DNA of 64,000 nucleotides, from contig NZ_BNAH01000005.1 in NCBI RefSeq assembly GCF_014653195.1, positions 1 to 64,000 on the forward strand, in the 5' to 3' direction. The notes beneath the pieces are model-generated. The model did no database searches. It worked only from the letters and a program-made list of their open reading frames with translations, and was not told the origin of the DNA. Made by a program: the position numbers and the translations under genes. Position 1 is the stretch's first letter, and every line of letters starts with the position of its first letter. This stretch comes from Thalassotalea profundi (GTDB lineage: Bacteria; Pseudomonadota; Gammaproteobacteria; Enterobacterales; Alteromonadaceae). Shown here in pieces: positions 63,855 through 64,000 of this stretch.

Positions 63855-64000
63855 CTAGTGGTAGATAGACAAACCTAGCTCTTCTGCGATACCTGCAATA
63901 AGGTTCATACCGACAACTGAGTTTCCAAAACTGTTAAGTGGCGGGCTCCACGCGCAAATTACGCCAAAATTAGGGACAACAGCAACAATTCCCCCTCCTA
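63855..64000 (-). CDS. glsA: Glutaminase, C-terminal part (runs off right edge)
   Basis: The last 47 residues of a glutaminase (L-glutamine to glutamate and ammonia). The minus-strand reading starts GGGIVAVVPNFGV at the edge and ends GIAEELGLSIYH-stop. GGGI followed by VVP, then WSPPLNSFGNSVVG, is the conserved C-terminal region of the beta-lactamase-fold glutaminases (E. coli GlsA has GGGIVAIVP and WSPELDDAGNSLAG). Only the tail is visible; the stop is TAG at 63855-63857. Confidence 0.85.
   Translation of the reverse strand, partial: GGGIVAVVPNFGVICAWSPPLNSFGNSVVGMNLIAGIAEELGLSIYH

Noticed and set aside
1..64000. CRISPR arrays, rRNA or tRNA genes
   Set aside because: No regularly spaced repeats and no cloverleaf or rRNA sequence were noticed on either strand; a tRNA scan would be needed to be certain.

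Overview
The window is AT-rich chromosomal DNA from a marine gammaproteobacterium of the Alteromonadales, most like the Colwelliaceae (Colwellia/Thalassotalea). The order rpoE-rseABC-lepA-lepB-rnc-era-recO-pdxJ-acpS and then barA, relA and mazG is typical of Gammaproteobacteria. The other genes (nos cluster, MipA/DUF3019/RstAB block, NhaD, TorF-type porin, a PEP-CTERM protein) fit a facultatively denitrifying marine bacterium. The genus is inference; no rRNA is present.

Layout. 1-2.6 kb: acquired macrolide resistance pair mef(C)-mph(G), ending at an old terminator. 2.7-9.1 kb: ridA, recQ-family helicase, slyD, ygfZ, sdhE-ygfX, nadB. 9.2-18.5 kb: the sigma-E operon rpoE-rseA-rseB-rseC, then lepA to acpS. 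18.5-23.7 kb: barA and relA. 23.7-33.8 kb: mazG, normally the gene after relA, is broken up by a stack of integrated DNA. Three different mazG 5' ends lie in series. Between them sit an XRE/membrane protein gene and a membrane-anchored DEDDh exonuclease gene. Then comes a ~6.7-kb element with a HUH endonuclease, an operon of small proteins, a compact tyrosine recombinase, a lipoprotein, a nuclease-like protein and a large serine recombinase. The mazG body resumes right after the recombinase gene. The 6-bp crossover core TGAAGA can be read at both ends.

33.8-47.6 kb: CBS protein, chemoreceptor, TorF-like porin, then nitrous oxide reductase genes nosR, nosZ and nosDFYL on the minus strand. A plus-strand glutamate-synthase-like FMN protein gene separates nosZ from nosD, and FNR/DNR-type boxes precede nosR and nosD. 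47.8-53.1 kb: YebC-family regulator, small exported proteins, a LysR regulator, a periplasmic binding-like protein and NhaD.

53.1-58.2 kb: the most unusual group, a minus-strand operon of a coiled-coil protein, a membrane protein with a roadblock/longin-like domain and an OmpA domain, a Ras-like small GTPase and a PAS-GGDEF-EAL protein. It looks like a GTPase-to-cyclic-di-GMP signalling module. The last two genes are both frameshifted here, one by a clean 5-bp tandem duplication. 58.5-61.8 kb: RstAB-like two-component system with DUF3019 and MipA/OmpV proteins. 62-64 kb: two small or unknown proteins, a PEP-CTERM protein, and the C-terminus of glutaminase at the right edge.

All functions are read from the supplied sequence and family knowledge; no searches were run.
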